A DNA stretch of 36,230 bases from Candidatus Gastranaerophilales bacterium (GTDB taxonomy: Bacteria; Cyanobacteriota; Vampirovibrionia; Gastranaerophilales; Gastranaerophilaceae), in assembly GCA_944326015.1 (NCBI GenBank), contig CALVCJ010000014.1, forward strand, positions 1-36,230, given 5' to 3'. The translations under genes were made by a program, and so were the position numbers. Shown one piece after another: positions 33,992-36,230 of this stretch (positions are counted from its first letter, which is position 1; each line of letters opens with the position of its first letter). The notes under the pieces were generated by a model, which did no database searches, had not been told where the DNA came from, and saw nothing but the letters and a program-made list of their open reading frames with translations.

Positions 33992-34489
33992 TTACATTAA
34001 ATCCTTTAGCATTACTGCCAACTCTTTTTTTGCGTTGTACAACCTTGATTTTATTGTCCCTGTCGGACATTTTAGTTTGAATGCGGCATCTTCGTATGAA
34101 TAACCGTATATTTCACATAACATTATGACTTCTTTGAATTTAGGCTTCAAAGAATTTATAGCCTGAGTAATCCTTTTCTGCCTGTCGTTTACTATTAATC
34201 TTAATTCCGGTGTTGATTTTTTATCCTTTACTGTATTTATTATTTCCTCATCGTTTGACAGACAATCCTGATTTCGTTTCTGTTTTGATTTCAAATAATC
34301 TTTTGAAACATTTTTAGCAATAGTATTTATCCAGCTTTTAAAAGCACCCTGTTCAGTGTATTTTGCGGCGTTTTTCCAAACCTTTACATACACTTCCTGT
34401 TCAAGATCTTCATTTGTTTCTTTTGTAATCAGTCTTATTATACTTCTTACATTGTTTTGATTGCTTTTAATAAGCTCTTTGAAATTCAT
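33992..34489 (-). CDS. ECF-type RNA polymerase sigma factor
   Basis: A 165-residue sigma-70 family protein of the extracytoplasmic-function type. Region 2 is NEDLEQEVYVKVWKNAAKYT and FKSWINTIAKNVSKDYLKSK, which bind the core enzyme and melt the -10; region 4 is ITQAINSLKPKFKEVIMLCE with the helix-turn-helix GYSYEDAAFKLKCPTGTIKS that reads the -35. Region 3 is absent, as in ECF factors. It lies between an anti-sigma gene (6 nt upstream) and a Spy-like periplasmic protein, and is likely to direct transcription of its own operon from a GAACTT promoter at 34862-34887. The ATG has no strong Shine-Dalgarno; coupling to the anti-sigma stop is likely. Confidence 0.93.
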   Translation of the reverse strand: MNFKELIKSNQNNVRSIIRLITKETNEDLEQEVYVKVWKNAAKYTEQGAFKSWINTIAKNVSKDYLKSKQKRNQDCLSNDEEIINTVKDKKSTPELRLIVNDRQKRITQAINSLKPKFKEVIMLCEIYGYSYEDAAFKLKCPTGTIKSRLYNAKKELAVMLKDLM

Positions 34490-34495
34490 TATTTA

Positions 34496-34840
34496 CTATT
34501 CCACCATCAATAATCCGTATGAATCTACCGGAAAACCATAATCTTCCGCACTCAATGTTGTCCCGTATTTTATAATATCAGAGACATCCGGATTTAAATT
34601 CACTACACCTAAAGCCGTACTGCTGAACAGAATTACAAATACAGCACAAGCCATTTTAAGCTTTGTAATTTTTTTATGCTGATTTTGATAATACGGTCTT
34701 GCCTCTTTTAGCAAATGCGAATCTTTGTGCAGTATTTCCTGTTCTCTTTTACAATCCTCACAGGTTTCAAGATGATATTTCAAAGTTTCATCGTTACCGA
34801 AAGTAAATAATGCTTCATATTTTGTACATTTATCAGTCAT
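34496..34840 (-). CDS. Membrane-bound zinc-finger anti-sigma factor
   Basis: A 114-residue single-pass membrane protein. The N-terminal part has the ZAS-type motif KYHLETCEDCK (His23, Cys27, Cys30, with Cys5 as possible fourth ligand), which in this family clamps an ECF sigma factor. One membrane helix follows (about residues 62-80, LKMACAVFVILFSSTALGVV), leaving a short tail (residues 81-114) outside the cytoplasm that could receive a signal. It is the first gene of the operon, before the sigma gene. The tail is too short for an independent sensor domain, so sensing probably relies on a partner such as the Spy-like protein or on proteolysis. Confidence 0.88.
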   Translation of the reverse strand: MTDKCTKYEALFTFGNDETLKYHLETCEDCKREQEILHKDSHLLKEARPYYQNQHKKITKLKMACAVFVILFSSTALGVVNLNPDVSDIIKYGTTLSAEDYGFPVDSYGLLMVE

Positions 34841-34861
34841 TTTTTTAACCTCTATACTTAT

Positions 34862-34887
34862 ATAACGATAACGAATTAAAAAAGTTC
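34862..34887 (-). promoter_or_regulatory. Candidate ECF-sigma promoter of the anti-sigma operon
   Basis: On the minus strand GAACTT (34887-34882), 14 nt, then CGTTAT (34867-34862). GAACTT is the typical ECF -35. CGTTAT also occurs 6 bp earlier. It lies about 20-45 nt before the ATG at 34840 and suggests autoregulation. Confidence 0.4.
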
Positions 34888-34981
34888 ATTTGCTAAAAAA
34901 ATTTCTTCATATTATTATAACATATGTTAACAAAACTAGCAAAAAAATTTTTTACCTGCTTTATAAGGCTTGGGAATAGTA

Positions 34982-35521
34982 ATGGCAATAGCAGATTTAA
35001 TAAAAAAGACCTGTAAATCACTGGGCGAAAATAACAAACCAACCTATGTCGTAATGGCAATTGCGGCAGTCAAAGGGATTTGTCGTCCTGCATTTACGAT
35101 GATGGACAAAACCGAAAACCCGGAAACTAAAAAATACACTGCATTAAGGGAAGGTTTAACAGAAGTTATAGCAATTCCTGCATACTGGGCTTGCGGAGAA
35201 GCTGCCGGAAGAATTGCAAAAAAAGCTTTTAACAGCGACGCTGCTCTTGCTAACAGAGCAGAAAAAAATCTTATGTTTATTGGAGTTTGTGCAGCCGCAC
35301 TGTTTGTAATTCCGGCATTGTGTTCAGTGGCAATTAAACCTATTATGGACAAAATGGGCTTAAAGCCAAAAGAACATGACAAAACAATTCCTCAGGTTGA
35401 AACTCCAGCCGCCTTGACTCCGGCACAATTAACCCCGCAGGCAACAGCTCTTAATACATATCCCAAAATGAGTACATTCACAGCCAGACCTCAGATTGGT
35501 CTAAGGGTAGGTGGCTTATGA
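34982..35521 (+). CDS. Membrane protein of unknown function, paralogue of the next gene
   Basis: A 179-residue protein with two hydrophobic segments (about residues 60-80 and 100-120) and a Pro/Thr-rich tail (QVETPAALTPAQLTPQA). The N-terminal part contains ICRPAFTMMDKTENPETKKY and TALREGLTEV, which matches the SIGRPGFILIDNDIDSDTKQ and YAAAKEFLYQ region of the following gene: a shared R-P-x-F-x-x-x-D-x-x-x-x-x-x-T-K-x-Y-x-A motif. I do not recognise the family. The ATG at 34982 has a weak GGGA upstream; the frame also allows a TTG at 34970. It overlaps the next gene by 4 nt (ATGA), so the two are translationally coupled. Confidence 0.7.
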   Translation: MAIADLIKKTCKSLGENNKPTYVVMAIAAVKGICRPAFTMMDKTENPETKKYTALREGLTEVIAIPAYWACGEAAGRIAKKAFNSDAALANRAEKNLMFIGVCAAALFVIPALCSVAIKPIMDKMGLKPKEHDKTIPQVETPAALTPAQLTPQATALNTYPKMSTFTARPQIGLRVGGL

Positions 35522-36156
35522 TAGGAGCAGTAAAAAATTTCTTAACAAGTTCACAGCTTGCCAGTATTGCGCAAAATACCACACAGTCTGTTGCGGTTGA
35601 AACAACGCTTAAATCAATCGGCAGACCCGGATTTATTCTTATAGATAATGATATTGACTCAGACACAAAACAGTATGCTGCGGCAAAAGAATTTCTCTAT
35701 CAGGCAACCTGTCTTGCGGTTTATATGGCTTTGATTGTACCCGTATTTAAAAAAGGCGGATTTAAACTTGCTAAAAAATATATATTTAAAGATACTGAAG
35801 GATTTCAACATTTTAAAGATGTAAAAGAATACATGCATTACAGAAAACTTACAGATAATCCTTCAGTCAATAACCGGTTAAAAACTCTGGAAAAAGAACG
35901 CCTTACTGATAAAACAAAAATTAAAGATAAATACAATGAAACTTTACAAGCAGAACTTGCAAAAGAAAAACCCGAAAAATTTGCATATGTAAAAGGCGCT
36001 GTTGAATTAAGCAACATAATAGGTTCTGTTTTAGGTCTAGCAATTCTGGCACCTCAAGTCAGCCATGCTTTCATACACCCTGCTCTCCGATTTTTAGGGC
36101 TTGAGCAAAAAGATAAAAAAGCACAATTGACTTCTAAGCTAAATACCAAAGCCTAA
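35518..36156 (+). CDS. Membrane protein of unknown function, paralogue of the previous gene
   Basis: A 212-residue protein sharing the RPxF...D...TKxY motif with the upstream gene, followed by a membrane segment (about residues 60-79, FLYQATCLAVYMALIVPVF), a charged helical stretch (about 95-165, rich in Lys/Glu, probably coiled coil) and a second hydrophobic helix (about 173-195, VELSNIIGSVLGLAILAPQV). The two genes are probably old tandem duplicates making a paired membrane complex; function unknown. Its stop codon overlaps by 4 nt the stop of the convergent pilin-like gene at 36153. Confidence 0.7.
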   Translation: MIGAVKNFLTSSQLASIAQNTTQSVAVETTLKSIGRPGFILIDNDIDSDTKQYAAAKEFLYQATCLAVYMALIVPVFKKGGFKLAKKYIFKDTEGFQHFKDVKEYMHYRKLTDNPSVNNRLKTLEKERLTDKTKIKDKYNETLQAELAKEKPEKFAYVKGAVELSNIIGSVLGLAILAPQVSHAFIHPALRFLGLEQKDKKAQLTSKLNTKA

Positions 36157-36230
36157 TATGTAATTTTCCATCCGTCACGTATAATCTTAGCGGCACAATG
36201 ATCGCCTACACCATTAATCTTATCTCTGGG
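36153..36230 (-). CDS. C-terminal end of another type IV pilin-like protein (partial)
   Basis: The last 78 bases read on the minus strand as PRDKINGVGDHCAAKIIRDG followed by WKITY and stop. The C-x-x-x-I-I-x-x-G-W-K-I pattern matches the C-terminal signature of the other pilin-like genes in the window (YCTALIQMNGWKIPKD). The N-terminus lies beyond the right edge. Confidence 0.7.
   Translation of the reverse strand, partial: PRDKINGVGDHCAAKIIRDGWKITY

Overview
The window is AT-rich, bacterial and gene-dense, and reads like a gut Gastranaerophilales genome (Melainabacteria/Vampirovibrionia, the non-photosynthetic sister group of cyanobacteria). That placement is inference. It rests mainly on scattered type IV pilin-like genes whose N-terminus is AFTLAEVLITLGIIGVVAAMT, a signature I associate with that group, together with Gram-negative-style envelope genes (a Spy-like periplasmic protein, exported proteins ending in beta-rich segments) and a housekeeping set (gltX, glyQ, groESL, rsmH, cysK, galE). 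No phage, transposase, CRISPR array or rRNA was seen.

Layout. 1-2.5 kb: the tail of one pilin-like gene, a SEC-C protein and a membrane TPR protein. 2.6-2.8 kb: two tandem tRNA-Pro genes (GGG, CGG). 2.9-7.8 kb: a dicarboxylate/amino-acid symporter, galE, a membrane acyltransferase, a pilin-like gene broken at an A10 tract, and a small Cys-rich protein. 8.0-13.1 kb, minus strand: a GAF + degenerate HD-GYP protein, the rsmH-ftsL division pair with a small membrane protein, and gltX. 13.2-18.6 kb: a pilin remnant, a ribbon-helix-helix protein, an exported protein, a DivIC/FtsB-like protein, a long TPR protein, an exported HExxH protein and an S41 protease. 18.8-26.3 kb, minus strand: a PlsC-like acyltransferase, two tandem APC permeases and glyQ, bracketed by two pilin-like genes. 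26.7-32.3 kb, plus strand: groES-groEL and two coupled cell-wall hydrolases (LysM amidase, LysM GH24 lysozyme). 32.3-34.9 kb, minus strand: cysK and an anti-sigma / ECF sigma / Spy-like trio. 35.0-36.2 kb: two paralogous unknown membrane proteins and the tail of another pilin-like gene.

The most striking structure is a perfect 199-bp direct repeat (20612-20810 and 26013-26211). Each copy starts, in gene orientation, with a G10 run lying just inside the start of a pilin-like gene. Both genes have a promoter and an ATG, and both ATGs are in the same frame relative to the G run (the Shine-Dalgarno is strong in the first and weaker in the second). With 10 Gs both frames stop at a TGA five codons past the run; with 11 or 8 Gs both would enter a long open frame leading into the pilin domain. 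A third pilin-like gene (6604-7415) is split at an A10 run. Together these suggest homopolymer-based on/off switching of surface pilin-like proteins.

Other points: several genes have a -10 box 6-7 nt before the ATG and no Shine-Dalgarno (probable leaderless mRNAs); the HD-GYP protein has lost its HD pair; and the anti-sigma / sigma / Spy-like operon resembles the CnrYXH layout of metal-sensing ECF systems.
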